A DNA stretch of 64,000 bases from Bacteroidales bacterium (GCA_017480145.1 JAFVBF010000071.1:1-64000), one strand, 5' to 3'; positions 17,933 through 27,406 are shown, counted from the first letter of the stretch. Program-made: numbers and translations. The notes: generated by a model from the letters alone, not told the origin.

Positions 17933-18065
17933 GTCCCCCTCCAAAAACTATATACTATAAACCCTTTCCCCTTTTCTCGTTTTAGATACAAGCAGTATTG
18001 TGTCTGAAAATGACTTGGAAATCGTCACTCGGTAGGAGGGGGATAGGGGGTGTTTAACTCTTTTT

Positions 18066-18280
18066 TTTGTTGGTGAGTTAAATTAATATAATATTTTTGG
18101 GGATCAAGGGGCTGGAAGTATATTTAGTCCAGCCAATTCCGATGTTGTAAGGGCTGGACTGCTACGACTAATGTTACACATTCTGGAATGATGTGTTTAG
18201 TGTCGCCCTTCTCTCTCCCAAAATCTATTAGCCAGTAGATGTGTTGAGGATGATGAGTTAAAGACGTAAATCATCCTTTC
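18066..18280 (+). ncRNA. Candidate structured small RNA in the lpxA-degT gap
   Basis: The 378-base gap between lpxA and the convergent aminotransferase gene has no ORF of note. It does have TTTG at 18066-18069 and TATTTTTG at 18092-18099 (22-base spacing), a promoter pair pointing right, followed by three segments that can pair in two alternative ways: GGCTGGA (18110-18116), AGTCCAGCC (18126-18134) and GGCTGGACT (18152-18160). A further stem ACACAT/ATGTGT follows, then GGATGAT/ATCATCC (18248-18254, 18270-18276) followed by TTTC. This looks like a structured transcript ending near 18280. The last stem could instead terminate the aminotransferase operon arriving from the right. The part before 18066 carries only inverted C/G tracts near 17934 and 18035. 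Confidence 0.33.
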
Positions 18281-18310
18281 ATAGGCTGATTAGTTGTTCT
18301 ATCTACGCTG

Positions 18311-19447
18311 CTAATGTAATATTACTTTGTGAATGGCTTTGGATACTTGTTCTATCTCATCAATGGTAATATATGGATGGATGGGAATTGACAATACGGT
18401 CTTGCACAAACTTTGGGCTATAGGGGTCTCTACATATTGTCTGTTTTGGGCAAATGCTTTTTGCTGACTCATGGTTTTAGGGTAGTATACCATACAGGGA
18501 ATGTCCTGTTCTCGTAAGTATTGATATACCTTTGTTCGTAGTTCTTCGGAAGATAACTGAATGGTGTATTGAGCCCAGCTGCTATAATATCCTGTTGGTG
18601 AAATTGGTAAAGATACCATATCTTTGAGGTCTGATAGCAGTTGATGGTATTGTTTTGCTGCTTTCTGAATGGATTCCAATTCGTGTTCTTGAAAGGCATT
18701 TAACTTGACTTGCAGTATGGATGCCTGTATTGTATCAAGACGTGAGTTTAGCCCAATACGGATGTTGTCATACTTGTCTTTCCCTTTGCCGTGTTGGCGG
18801 TAGGAGTCAATGTCATTTGCCCATTTCTCACAATTGGTGAATAATGCTCCTCCATCGCCGTAGCACCCCAATGGTTTGGCTGGGAAAAATGATGTAATAG
18901 CAATATCTCCAAAAGAGCATGCTTGTTTGTTTCCAATTCGTCCGCCAAATCCTTGAGCAGCATCTTCAAGAATAGGTAGTTGGTATATTTGAGATAGCTG
19001 TCGTAGGGCCAGATAGTCTGCCGGCAAACCGAAAAGGTCAACAGCCACAATAGCTTTAGGTTGCAGCCTGCCTTCTTCTCGAATTGCTTTAATGGCTTTG
19101 TTCAGGCTATTGGGGTTTATGTTGTACGAGTCTGGACAGACATCAACAAACACTGGTGTAGCACCTTCTCTCGCCACACTTTCTGCTGTGGCAAAAAATG
19201 TGAAATCAGGAACAAAGACCGCATCACCTTCCCCAATATTCCAGGCTTTTAGTGCCAGTGTCAGGGCATCGGTCCCATTGCTGCAAGTGAGGCAATGTTT
19301 CACCCCTACGTATTGTGCCAATGTGTTTTCGAGATTTTTTACTGATTCGCCCATAATATAGTTTCCTGATGCCAATGTGGAGAGTATGGCTTGGTCTATG
19401 GCAGGCTTGAGTTTTTGATACTGTCTTTTTAAATCTCGAAATTCCAT
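18311..19447 (-). CDS. DegT/DnrJ/EryC1 sugar aminotransferase
   Basis: A 378-residue PLP enzyme that transaminates nucleotide keto-sugars. The PLP Lys191 lies in SFFPAKPLGCYGDGGA, the ring-stacking Asp162 in LEDAAQGFGG, and CSNGTDALTLAL binds phosphate. Next to a WlbA-like dehydrogenase, the best-fitting role is the WlbC/WbpE step that makes UDP-2-acetamido-3-amino-2,3-dideoxy-glucuronate; that is inference from context. Last gene of the four-gene minus-strand glycan operon. Confidence 0.87.
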   Translation of the reverse strand: MEFRDLKRQYQKLKPAIDQAILSTLASGNYIMGESVKNLENTLAQYVGVKHCLTCSNGTDALTLALKAWNIGEGDAVFVPDFTFFATAESVAREGATPVFVDVCPDSYNINPNSLNKAIKAIREEGRLQPKAIVAVDLFGLPADYLALRQLSQIYQLPILEDAAQGFGGRIGNKQACSFGDIAITSFFPAKPLGCYGDGGALFTNCEKWANDIDSYRQHGKGKDKYDNIRIGLNSRLDTIQASILQVKLNAFQEHELESIQKAAKQYHQLLSDLKDMVSLPISPTGYYSSWAQYTIQLSSEELRTKVYQYLREQDIPCMVYYPKTMSQQKAFAQNRQYVETPIAQSLCKTVLSIPIHPYITIDEIEQVSKAIHKVILH

Positions 19448-19484
19448 GTTGTCCGTGGCGGATGGCTATATAATTGTTACAGAC

Positions 19485-20450
19485 TTAATGATTGAAAGGA
19501 TGTCTACTTAGCGGTAGATGACATAGTGGGTGATAGTCGCCTTTTAGTCCGATAGGTTTTTGTGTGCGTATTTGGCTGACGATATGGATGCATGGACGGA
19601 CGTCATCAAGTCGAAACCCATGTCCAGAGAGTATCTGTCGATAACTCTCGGTATGTAGGTCCGTGAAACCATCGCTAAATTCAATCTCCTGTCCTTCCAT
19701 TTCAATCTTTCTATACGTTCGTTTTCCTTGCTGTATGGCTTCGAAGGGTAATGTTTCGGCATTTATACTTAGAAAATAGCGTACTCGCGCTTTTTCAAAA
19801 CGAAGAAATCCAGCGGCGCGGTCATGTTCATGTAAGTGTACGGTATTTTCCTGTACTGAACCAAATATCCATGATAGCATATCGTAGAAGTGTACTCCGA
19901 TATTGGTTGCTATACCTCCGCTTTTTGCGCTATCGCCCTTCCATGAGGCATAGTACCATGGTCCGCGTGATGTGATATAGGTTAGGTCTATGTCATACAC
20001 CTTATCTTTTGGACCATTGTCTATTGTCTGCTTCCATGCTTTAATTGCGGGATGGAGCCGTAGTTGCAGAATGTTGTTGATGTGATGTCCTGTCTCCCGT
20101 TCCATTCTTTCCAAGACATCAATATTCCATGGGTTAAGAACCAATGGTTTTTCGCAGATGACATCAACTCCAGCCCTGAGCCCAACACGGATATGTGCAT
20201 CGTGCAGATAGTTTGGCGTACATACGGATAGGTAATCCAATCTTTCTGTGGATGCTTTTATCTTCTCTATATAGCGATCAAATCGTTCGTATTCGGTGTA
20301 GAATGCACAATGGGGAAAATAACTGTCAAGGATGCCGACAGAATCGTTTTTATCTAAAGCCACAATTAGGTTATTGCCAGTTTCCTTGATGGCTTTGAGA
20401 TGCCGTGGGGCGATGTAGCCTCCAACGCCTATGATGCCGAAATTTTTCAT
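19485..20450 (-). CDS. Gfo/Idh/MocA-family dehydrogenase, WlbA/WbpB-like
   Basis: A 321-residue NAD-dependent sugar oxidoreductase. It begins MKNFGIIGVGGYIAPRHL (Rossmann motif) and has CEKPLVLNPW with the conserved Lys and the segment GGIATNIGVHFYDML, typical of UDP-GlcNAc-uronate 3-dehydrogenases WlbA/WbpB. Start ATG 20450 is taken from the family; an upstream start at 20465 would nearly touch the previous gene. With the adjacent DegT enzyme it would oxidise then aminate carbon 3 of the sugar. Confidence 0.83.
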   Translation of the reverse strand: MKNFGIIGVGGYIAPRHLKAIKETGNNLIVALDKNDSVGILDSYFPHCAFYTEYERFDRYIEKIKASTERLDYLSVCTPNYLHDAHIRVGLRAGVDVICEKPLVLNPWNIDVLERMERETGHHINNILQLRLHPAIKAWKQTIDNGPKDKVYDIDLTYITSRGPWYYASWKGDSAKSGGIATNIGVHFYDMLSWIFGSVQENTVHLHEHDRAAGFLRFEKARVRYFLSINAETLPFEAIQQGKRTYRKIEMEGQEIEFSDGFTDLHTESYRQILSGHGFRLDDVRPCIHIVSQIRTQKPIGLKGDYHPLCHLPLSRHPFNH

Positions 20451-20467
20451 GACGGATGCGAGCATTC

Positions 20468-21781
20468 CTATGCATCGGTTTTATCTTGACGATAGGAATG
20501 CTTAAATGATTTCTGCAATTGTGGTTTGGCTGTATTAGAAAACCGTTTTGTTTGCGTGTAAAGTATGAGGACGCAGTTCCACCAGCAGAAAAACAATAAT
20601 CCCATTTGCCGACCAAAAGTGGATTCAAAATAGATACAGCCGCCAATGATAACTATAAATAAGGTGGTTATCAGCTGCCCTTTTCTTTTTTTGAATGCCA
20701 GAATTAATGGAGCAAGCATCATGAATAGCTGTATGGTTAGGCCGATATATCCTGTGGCCATCCATGTTTCGAGATACTGGTTGTGAGAACTGTAGCGAGC
20801 CTTGAAGGCTTTGTTAACGCCGTGATTCAAATAGCTCTGGTATAGCGGCTCCCAGTAGTCTCCGCAGCCATGGCCAGTGATTGGTTTTTGTTTTGCAACC
20901 TCGATGGCACAAGGGAACATCTCTTGTCGAATGTCTCCGATTCTTCCTTCGTGCATTTCGTTCAAGGTATGCAGAAAACGATTGTATAGTCCTGGCTCCA
21001 TCTGGTAAGAGCATACAATAAACATTGTGACGATAAGGGCGGAGGCAATGGAGCCAATCCAATTACGCTTCACAAAAGAGATGTGGCAGATACACATGGC
21101 GGCAACAACAAGCCAAATCATCATTCCTGAGCGTGATGCAGAAAATAAAATATATGCACTGAGTATTAGAATGGCAAGTATCAATGTCCATATAGGTAGC
21201 TGGAAGATTCTATGTGAACGCTGTCGTGTAACCTCTGTATATAGAAATGCTATCGCTGTGAGGTTATAAAGGGACAGATAGTTGTGGTGTATATAATCGA
21301 AATTCATGTGCGCTAATGCTTCAAGGCAAATGCCGTCAGATGTTTTGACAAGATAGAGGATAAACTGTATTATGAATCGCACAATCAGTATCGTCGTTAG
21401 TGAAAAGAATAAAAATCGGATTCGTTTATCGTTTAAAAATTGTAGGTCGCATAGCATGAATATTAGCGGAAACGCCACAAAGGGTAGCATGAGCGAGACA
21501 ATGCTCCATGCCAGTGTGCTGTTTTCGCTTCTCAGGGCACTGATGGCATAGATAAGCCAGTAAAGTAGCATGAAAGCCAAAGCCGTCGTACTCCATTTGT
21601 CCAGTGCTGGATTTCCCAGATGTCGTGTTGCCACATTTTTAGTGATGGCGGCTACAATGAGCAGCAGCAATGAGAGAAGCCCCAATCGCCAGTGTATTGG
21701 AGTGGATGCCGCCATCATTATCATGGCGGTATATAATAAACCATCGTACCAGGGAAGTCCTTGAAAAAGAGTCTTCATCAT
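20468..21781 (-). CDS. O-antigen ligase/polymerase family membrane protein
   Basis: A 437-residue protein with about ten to twelve membrane segments and a large periplasmic loop containing KPITGHGCGDYWEPLYQ and ARYSSHNQYLETWMATGYIG. That His/Arg-bearing loop is the hallmark of the Wzy_C domain shared by WaaL ligases and Wzy polymerases; the two cannot be separated from sequence alone. Transcribed between the UDP-sugar dehydrogenase and the WlbA-like gene, so part of surface glycan assembly. Confidence 0.8.
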   Translation of the reverse strand: MMKTLFQGLPWYDGLLYTAMIMMAASTPIHWRLGLLSLLLLIVAAITKNVATRHLGNPALDKWSTTALAFMLLYWLIYAISALRSENSTLAWSIVSLMLPFVAFPLIFMLCDLQFLNDKRIRFLFFSLTTILIVRFIIQFILYLVKTSDGICLEALAHMNFDYIHHNYLSLYNLTAIAFLYTEVTRQRSHRIFQLPIWTLILAILILSAYILFSASRSGMMIWLVVAAMCICHISFVKRNWIGSIASALIVTMFIVCSYQMEPGLYNRFLHTLNEMHEGRIGDIRQEMFPCAIEVAKQKPITGHGCGDYWEPLYQSYLNHGVNKAFKARYSSHNQYLETWMATGYIGLTIQLFMMLAPLILAFKKRKGQLITTLFIVIIGGCIYFESTFGRQMGLLFFCWWNCVLILYTQTKRFSNTAKPQLQKSFKHSYRQDKTDA

Positions 21782-21846
21782 AGTAATATGAGTATGCCAC
21801 TTATGCCTGCCCGATTCTTTATGGGCAGGGGCTGAATGTCGTTGGA

Positions 21847-23133
21847 TTAGTCTCTTTTAAATATGTCTCGTGTGTACACTTTCTGGACCACGTCGTCCAG
21901 AATAGAGTCATAGCGGTTGGCAATGATTGCTTGACTTTGCTGTTTGAATGTATCGATGTTGTTTACTACCCGGCTGCCGAAGAACGTGCTTCCATCTTCC
22001 AACGTAGGCTCATAGATAATGACACGGGCACCTTTGGCTTTGATTCGTTTCATCACGCCTTGAATGCTGCTTTGGCGGAAATTGTCGCTGTTACTTTTCA
22101 TGGTCAGCCGGTAAACACCAATCACGCACTCGTGTTCTTCCGAAGCATCGTAATCACCTCGGTTAAATGCATTATAATAGCCGGCTTTTTTCAGTACTTG
22201 CTGTGCTATAAAGTCTTTTCTTGTCCGGTTGCTCTCCACAATGGCTCGCACCAGTTCCTCTGGCACGTCTGCGTAGTTTGCCAACAACTGTTTGGTGTCT
22301 TTGGGCAGGCAGTAGCCTCCGTATCCGAAGCTGGGGTTGTTATAGTGGGTCCCGATACGTGGGTCCAGGCAAACGCCTTCAATAATTTGTTGTGTGTTTA
22401 GCCCTTTTAGTTCTGCATAGGTGTCCAACTCATTGAAGTAGCTGACACGCAGTGCCAGATATGTATTTGCAAATAGTTTGACGGCTTCTGCCTCGGTGCA
22501 CCCCATCAGTAGTTTCGGGGTATCTTTTTGTAGTGCGCCTTCTTCTATAATGTCGGCAAACTGCCGGGCTTTGGCTTCAAGCCGACGGTCGCCCAATGGG
22601 TATCCAACGATAATTCGGCTGGGATAGAGGTTGTCGTATAGTGCTTTGGATTCACGCAGGAACTCTGGTGCAAAAATAATGTTTTCAGAACCCATTTTAG
22701 CACGTATGGACTCAGTATAGCCAACAGGAATGGTGCTTTTAATAACCATTATTGCATTGGGATTGCAACTCATGACTTTTTCGATTACGTCTTCCACGGC
22801 AGATGTGTCGAAAAAGTTTTTCATGCTGTCGTAGTTGGTAGGTGCGGCTATGACGACAAAATCCGCATCTTTATAGCCTTTTTCAGAATCAAGGGTAGCG
22901 TGAAGGTCCAGCGGTTTTTGCAAGATGGAATTGTCTAATTTTGTTTGAGCCTGTAATGCAAGGTCCTCAGCAAAAAAACGCTCAATATATTCATCTTGTA
23001 TGGGAGACTGTCGGCGGTTGACTTTGTCTACACGCTCAGGAACAATGTCAACGGCTGTGACGCTATGGTGTTGGGCAAGTAGGGTGGCAATAGATAGTCC
23101 GACATAGCCTGTGCCGGCAACTGCAATCTTCAT
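21847..23133 (-). CDS. ugd: UDP-glucose/UDP-sugar 6-dehydrogenase
   Basis: Oxidises a UDP-hexose to the uronic acid in two NAD steps. At 428 residues it has [10 protein letters not shown] (Rossmann), PEFLRES, Lys219 in [11 protein letters not shown] and the catalytic Cys275 in [11 protein letters not shown]. It resembles the E. coli-type UDP-glucose enzyme, but beside a WlbA-like gene a UDP-GlcNAc substrate is also possible. First gene of the operon; a promoter box lies 35 bases upstream. Confidence 0.9.
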   Translation of the reverse strand: MKIAVAGTGYVGLSIATLLAQHHSVTAVDIVPERVDKVNRRQSPIQDEYIERFFAEDLALQAQTKLDNSILQKPLDLHATLDSEKGYKDADFVVIAAPTNYDSMKNFFDTSAVEDVIEKVMSCNPNAIMVIKSTIPVGYTESIRAKMGSENIIFAPEFLRESKALYDNLYPSRIIVGYPLGDRRLEAKARQFADIIEEGALQKDTPKLLMGCTEAEAVKLFANTYLALRVSYFNELDTYAELKGLNTQQIIEGVCLDPRIGTHYNNPSFGYGGYCLPKDTKQLLANYADVPEELVRAIVESNRTRKDFIAQQVLKKAGYYNAFNRGDYDASEEHECVIGVYRLTMKSNSDNFRQSSIQGVMKRIKAKGARVIIYEPTLEDGSTFFGSRVVNNIDTFKQQSQAIIANRYDSILDDVVQKVYTRDIFKRD

Positions 23134-23167
23134 AATGTTTTGTTTTTTGTCAAAATTAAATTAGTTG

Positions 23168-23175
23168 CAAAGATA
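23168..23175 (-). promoter_or_regulatory. -7 promoter box for the glycan operon
   Basis: Minus-strand TATCTTTG followed by C, an exact consensus match, 35 bases upstream of the ugd start. No clear -33 box. Confidence 0.55.
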
Positions 23176-23443
23176 TGATTTTTATTCCACATGATTTAAC
23201 GGTATTCATTGTCAAGTTTTTTGATTGGATAAGTCTGCGACAGTGTGGCATTAATTTCATATCGCAAATCTATTGCATTTTCAATATGAGAAATTTGTTT
23301 TGTAATTAGCTGAACATTATAATTTTAGTTATTCTGCTACAATGATTTTATGTCTTGGCCGTGATGGGGTGTTCACTATAATTAGTGATAAGAATGGTTA
23401 AAAATCACAAATTTTAGTTACATTCCATGGAATCAAAACACTG

Positions 23444-23600
23444 TACTTTTGCATTCAGAAATCAGAAAGAAATCGGTCGAAGTATCATGTTCCTTCTTAT
23501 GTAAAGAAATGGTTTTTTATGGTTAATAATGCTCTTCGCTGAGAGGCGAAGAAAGGGAATGGGGAGATATACATTGATATGTCTCCCTTTCTTTATGTCT
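23444..23600 (+). ncRNA. Candidate small RNA with its own promoter and terminator
   Basis: In the 669-base gap between ugd and the ThrE-like gene, TACTTTTG at 23444-23451 is a -7 box, and the perfect 12-bp palindrome ATTCCATGGAAT (23422-23433) covers the -33 position, as an operator would. The transcript would have no ORF beyond six codons but two stems: TCTTCGC/GCGAAGA (23533-23539, 23546-23552) and GGGAGA/TCTCCC (about 23562-23587) followed by CCCTTTCTTT, which looks like a terminator. A third imperfect stem lies at 23604-23634. No family was recognised. The remainder, 23176-23421, is AT-rich and holds nothing I can name. Confidence 0.38.
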
Positions 23601-23704
23601 GTAACCCTTTGATGCATTTTGCTCATGAAAGGGTGTGGTTCATAGTGACGTGGAACAGAGTGACATATTTTTTCTGTTTGAGAATGGTTCTTTCTCTTTT
23701 TTTG

Positions 23705-23712
23705 TAATTTTG
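23705..23712 (+). promoter_or_regulatory. -7 promoter box for the ThrE-like gene
   Basis: TAATTTTG followed by C, with TTTG at 23677-23680 24 bases before it, slightly longer than usual spacing. The start codon is 91 bases downstream. Confidence 0.6.
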
Positions 23713-23802
23713 CACGAAATAGTAATGTGCGAATGGAATAGGTATTGTCTACCCGACAGCAGTCCTTTGAGTTTTGCGACTTTGTGAATATTATACTGAG
23801 AG

Positions 23803-25035
23803 ATGACGGAAACAGAAATCAAACAAGTGCTTGACGTGGCCTATGAAGCGGGTAATATTCTGCTGGAAAATGGGGCAGAGATTGCTCGCGTTGAGGAAAC
23901 CACAGCACGCATTGCAGCCCATTTCGGTGTCGATGATAGTAGTTTCTTTGTGTTGAGTAATGGCATTTTTGCTACGGCACGGGGCTATGCTCAGGTTAGG
24001 TTTATTCCGTTTAAGGGTGCGCAGTTGAGCCGTGTAGTGGCTGTGAACCAATTGTCACGAGACATTGAGGCAGGTCAATACACGCTTGACGAAGTCGCTC
24101 ATCGACTGGCAGATATCCGAAGCATGCCACCCATGCCTGCCATAGAGCAGATTGCTGCATCTGGATTAGGTAGTGCTGCTTTCTGTATCATTTTTGGTGG
24201 CGGATGGATGGATTGTGTCGCTTCGTTTGTTGCAGGAGCCTTGTTGTATGTTTTTGTCTGTTTTGTCAGTGCGCCCTATATGTCTAAATTGATGGGCAAT
24301 ATATGTGGCGGGGCATTGGTTACGCTGCTTTGTATGTTCTTTCATCGCATGGGACTGGGGTGCAGCCTTGGAAATATGATTATCGGGGCAATCATCCCTC
24401 TTATTCCGGGTGTACCATTTACCAATGGCGTACGTGATCTGGCCAATGAAGATTATATAGCAGGTACCACACGGTTGCTGGATGCATTGCTGGTCTTTTT
24501 CTGTATCGCCCTGGGTGTATGCCTGGTCTTTCTGATAGATAGTCATATTAGCGGATCAATGCTCCAACTCAGTGGTATGTCGATTAGCCCTGGAACATCC
24601 CCTTTTGGCATACAAACTATGGCGGCCTTTTTGGGTACGGTTGCATTCGCTATCCTTTTTGGAGTCCCTCATCGTTATGCTCTCAGTTGCGGTTTGTGTG
24701 GTATGATAGGGTGGATGCTATACATGGTTTTGAATCGGTATTTCTCTTTTTCTCCAGCCGAAGCGACCTTCTTTGCAACCTTGTTGGTTGCGTTTGCGGC
24801 ACACTATTCGGCCATTTGGAGGCGTTGTCCTGTTACGGTATTCCTTATTTGCGGTATCTTCCCCTTGATTCCTGGTGCAGGGATCTTTTGGACATCTTAT
24901 TTTATCGTATCCTCTCAGCATACGGCTGCGCTTGCAACCGGATTTACCGCGCTCAAAGTGGCTGTAGCCATCGTCCTTGGAATCATCTCTCTCTTTGAGA
25001 TAATGCAGCACCTGCCCGGCCGGAGGAAGGTATGA
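23803..25035 (+). CDS. Threonine/serine exporter family protein, fused two-domain form
   Basis: A 410-residue membrane protein with the soluble N-terminal ThrE domain (ILLENGAEIARVEETTARIA), then about ten membrane segments in two groups. The first group has LIPGVPFTNGVRDL and the second LIPGAGIFWTSYFIV, so both halves (ThrE and ThrE_2), which are separate proteins in many bacteria, are in one chain. The family exports threonine, serine or, in relatives, succinate. Substrate is not determinable here. The next gene is an amino/dicarboxylate symporter. Confidence 0.83.
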   Translation: MTETEIKQVLDVAYEAGNILLENGAEIARVEETTARIAAHFGVDDSSFFVLSNGIFATARGYAQVRFIPFKGAQLSRVVAVNQLSRDIEAGQYTLDEVAHRLADIRSMPPMPAIEQIAASGLGSAAFCIIFGGGWMDCVASFVAGALLYVFVCFVSAPYMSKLMGNICGGALVTLLCMFFHRMGLGCSLGNMIIGAIIPLIPGVPFTNGVRDLANEDYIAGTTRLLDALLVFFCIALGVCLVFLIDSHISGSMLQLSGMSISPGTSPFGIQTMAAFLGTVAFAILFGVPHRYALSCGLCGMIGWMLYMVLNRYFSFSPAEATFFATLLVAFAAHYSAIWRRCPVTVFLICGIFPLIPGAGIFWTSYFIVSSQHTAALATGFTALKVAVAIVLGIISLFEIMQHLPGRRKV

Positions 25036-25051
25036 TTTCTTAAAAAAGAAG

Positions 25052-25059
25052 TACCTTTG
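25052..25059 (+). promoter_or_regulatory. -7 promoter box with a long leader before the symporter
   Basis: TACCTTTG followed by C just after the exporter stop codon. The symporter start is 236 bases further on, so the mRNA would have a leader of about 225 bases. The leader has a 7-bp hairpin (AGAGAAG/CTTCTCT, 25094-25116) and two short ORFs without support; it may hold regulation of the transporter. Confidence 0.5.
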
Positions 25060-25295
25060 CATCCTGTATGGCATACGAACTCATTATGCAGCCAGAGAAG
25101 AATCAATACCTTCTCTATTTGGGTATAAAGTAGAAATGGTAGGGATGCTTCTTTTGGGGTATCAGAGTCCAAGTGCATACGGCTGTCTTCCTATCCCATA
25201 TAGTACGAAATTGAACAAGATGATGATTTCAATTGCTCGTCTGATATTGGGGCAAACAAGTATGATTAGTAAATGAATAGAAATACTATAAATTA

Positions 25296-26468
25296 ATGAT
25301 GAAGAAGATACATCTTTCGTTGATATGGCGGGTACTGATTGCTATTGCGCTGGGCATAGTGCTGGGTGTAGTTACTCCGGTATGGATTGTGCGCATCTTT
25401 GTTACGTTTAATGATTTCTTTGGACAGTTGATTAATTTCTGTGTCCCGTTGATTATTTTGGCACTTGTCAGTGCCGCTATTGCAGAGACGCAAAGCCATG
25501 CAGGGTGGATGCTTTTGATCACACTTGGATTGGCCTATCTTAGCACGGTGGTTGCTGGTCTGTTGTCTTATGGAACGGGATCATGGTTGTTCCCCAAATG
25601 GATAGGGCTCTCTTCGGCGAGTTTGACTGCTGCTCAGGACAATGTGTTCTATAGTTATTTCAGTATTAAGTTGCCTCCGGCATTAGATGTGCTTTCTGCT
25701 TTGGCACTTGCCTTTATGCTTGGGTTGGGAATTATTAAGACTCATGCGGGATTGATAAAGCAAGGCATTGTCGAGCTTCGCTCTATCATTATGTTAGTGA
25801 TTGAACGGGTGGTTGTTCCATTGCTACCTCTCTATATTTTCGGCATATTTTTGCATATGTCGGCTTCCGGAGAAGTTGGCGGTATCCTGCAAACGTTTCT
25901 TTATGTCATCTTAGTCATCTTTGCGCTGCATGTATTATGGTTGGTACTCCTATATCTTATAGCGGGCATCGTTGCTCACCGTAATCCGTTCAAGTTGATA
26001 CTCACGATGCTGCCAGCCTACTTGACTGCTTTGGCATCCTCATCATCGGCAGCTACAATTCCAGTGACACTTAGGCAGGCAAAACGGACAGGGGCGGATG
26101 AGAATGTGGTAGATTTTGTCATTCCGCTGTGTGCCAATATTCATCTGTCGGGGTCATGCCTCAAGATTGTGGCGTGTTCTCTGGCTCTGATGATTATGTT
26201 GGGCCAGCCGTATTCTTTTCTAATGTTTTTTGGACTGATTTGTCTGTTGGCAATCACGCTGGTGGCAGCCCCAGGAGTGCCTGGGGGTGCAATCATGGCT
26301 GCACTGCCGGTATTGGCCTCTGTATTGGGTTTTACTCCCGACATGCAGGCTTTGATGATTTCGCTTTATATTGCTATGGACAGTTTTGGCGCAGCTTGCA
26401 ATGTGATGGGAGATGGGGCCTTGACAACTATCGTCAATAAATTGGTTAAAATGAAGGAGGTCCGCTGA
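25296..26468 (+). CDS. Dicarboxylate/amino acid:cation symporter
   Basis: A 390-residue member of the DAACS (SDF) family, sodium- or proton-coupled uptake carriers for dicarboxylates, glutamate, serine or threonine. The serine-rich re-entrant loop SSSSAATIPVT, the segment NIHLSGS (in place of the usual NMDGT) and the second loop region MDSFGAACNVMGDGA are visible, with eight membrane segments. Proximity to the ThrE-like exporter suggests serine/threonine or succinate handling. Its stop codon abuts the start of the next gene. Confidence 0.85.
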   Translation: MMKKIHLSLIWRVLIAIALGIVLGVVTPVWIVRIFVTFNDFFGQLINFCVPLIILALVSAAIAETQSHAGWMLLITLGLAYLSTVVAGLLSYGTGSWLFPKWIGLSSASLTAAQDNVFYSYFSIKLPPALDVLSALALAFMLGLGIIKTHAGLIKQGIVELRSIIMLVIERVVVPLLPLYIFGIFLHMSASGEVGGILQTFLYVILVIFALHVLWLVLLYLIAGIVAHRNPFKLILTMLPAYLTALASSSSAATIPVTLRQAKRTGADENVVDFVIPLCANIHLSGSCLKIVACSLALMIMLGQPYSFLMFFGLICLLAITLVAAPGVPGGAIMAALPVLASVLGFTPDMQALMISLYIAMDSFGAACNVMGDGALTTIVNKLVKMKEVR

Positions 26469-27125
26469 ATGGAGTTGGAGCAGACCTATGTCGGGGTAAC
26501 TCCCGAACTGGTTCGTTATGTGGAGGCTGCGGTTCTGCCTCGCTATGATGCTTTTGATGCAGCTCATAGGAGAGACCATGTACAGAAGGTTATTGAGGAG
26601 AGTCTGCGAATGGCTTCATTCTATGAGGTTGAATATGACATGGTGTTTTGTATCGCAGCGTACCATGACATCGGGCTTACTGAGGGCAGGGAGGTCCATC
26701 ATTTGGCTTCTGGTAGGATGTTGCGGAATGATACGGAGTTGCTACAATGGTTCTCTGTCGAGCAGATCGAGTTGATGGCACAGGCGGCAGAGGATCATAG
26801 AGCTTCGTCCAAACGGGAGCCTCGTAGTATTTATGGACGTATTGTGGCTGAAGCTGATCGAGATATCGAGCCTGAATTAATAGTGCGTCGTACGGTGCAG
26901 TATGGAGTCTCTCATTATCCGCAGTTGGAGAGGGAGGAACATTGGCAGCGAATGTTGGAACATTTGGATGAGAAATACGCCGAAGGTGGCTATCTGAAAC
27001 TCTATATTCCTGAATCGCAAAATGCCGAGCAGTTGATGCTGTTGCGTGACTTGATTCGAGATAGGCATCGGCTCAGAATCCTTTTTGAGCAAATATATGA
27101 TGAGTTGGCTTCTGGCATGGTGTAG
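26469..27125 (+). CDS. HD-domain phosphohydrolase
   Basis: A 218-residue protein with the HD metal-binding pattern: His33/His37 near HRRDH, His66-Asp67 in AAYHDIGL and a later His-containing segment AAEDHRASS. HD enzymes hydrolyse nucleotides or other phosphate esters; the substrate is unknown. It begins immediately after the symporter stop (TGA then ATG), so it is translated from the same mRNA. Confidence 0.8.
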   Translation: MELEQTYVGVTPELVRYVEAAVLPRYDAFDAAHRRDHVQKVIEESLRMASFYEVEYDMVFCIAAYHDIGLTEGREVHHLASGRMLRNDTELLQWFSVEQIELMAQAAEDHRASSKREPRSIYGRIVAEADRDIEPELIVRRTVQYGVSHYPQLEREEHWQRMLEHLDEKYAEGGYLKLYIPESQNAEQLMLLRDLIRDRHRLRILFEQIYDELASGMV

Positions 27126-27336
27126 CCTTGTTCCCACGCTCATGGGTATGGGATAATGATTAATGCAAACATATAGGCCTATTTAGCATCCTTAAGGAAG
27201 TAAACTTTCTGCAAAGGCTGCGAGTCAAAGTTGCCCAAGTGTTGTCTCGTGTCTTTCCTGTAATAGTATAGAACTGTTTGAATACGTTGAATCGCTGAAA
27301 AATACTTGGCAGCATTGCGATTGGGTGTTCATAAAG

Positions 27337-27368
27337 AAAAAGTGTCTGATGAATTTCAGACACTTTTT
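27337..27368. terminator. Bidirectional terminator
   Basis: AAAAAGTGTCTGA (27337-27349) and its complement (27356-27368) form a 13-bp stem with a 6-base loop and T/A tails, between the convergent HD gene and the transporter gene. The remaining bases 27126-27336 show nothing else. Confidence 0.85.
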
Positions 27369-27406
27369 TTCATATCATGATTGTATAATCAGACGAGGTC
27401 TCGGTG

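Noticed and set aside
929..18051. The 12-mer GGGATAGGGGGT found in two intergenic regions (929-940 and 18040-18051)
   Set aside because: Repeated 12-mers are expected by chance in 64 kb, and the flanks do not match.
25136..25276. 46-codon ORF in the symporter leader
   Set aside because: No start signal, codon use or similarity; better explained as leader RNA.
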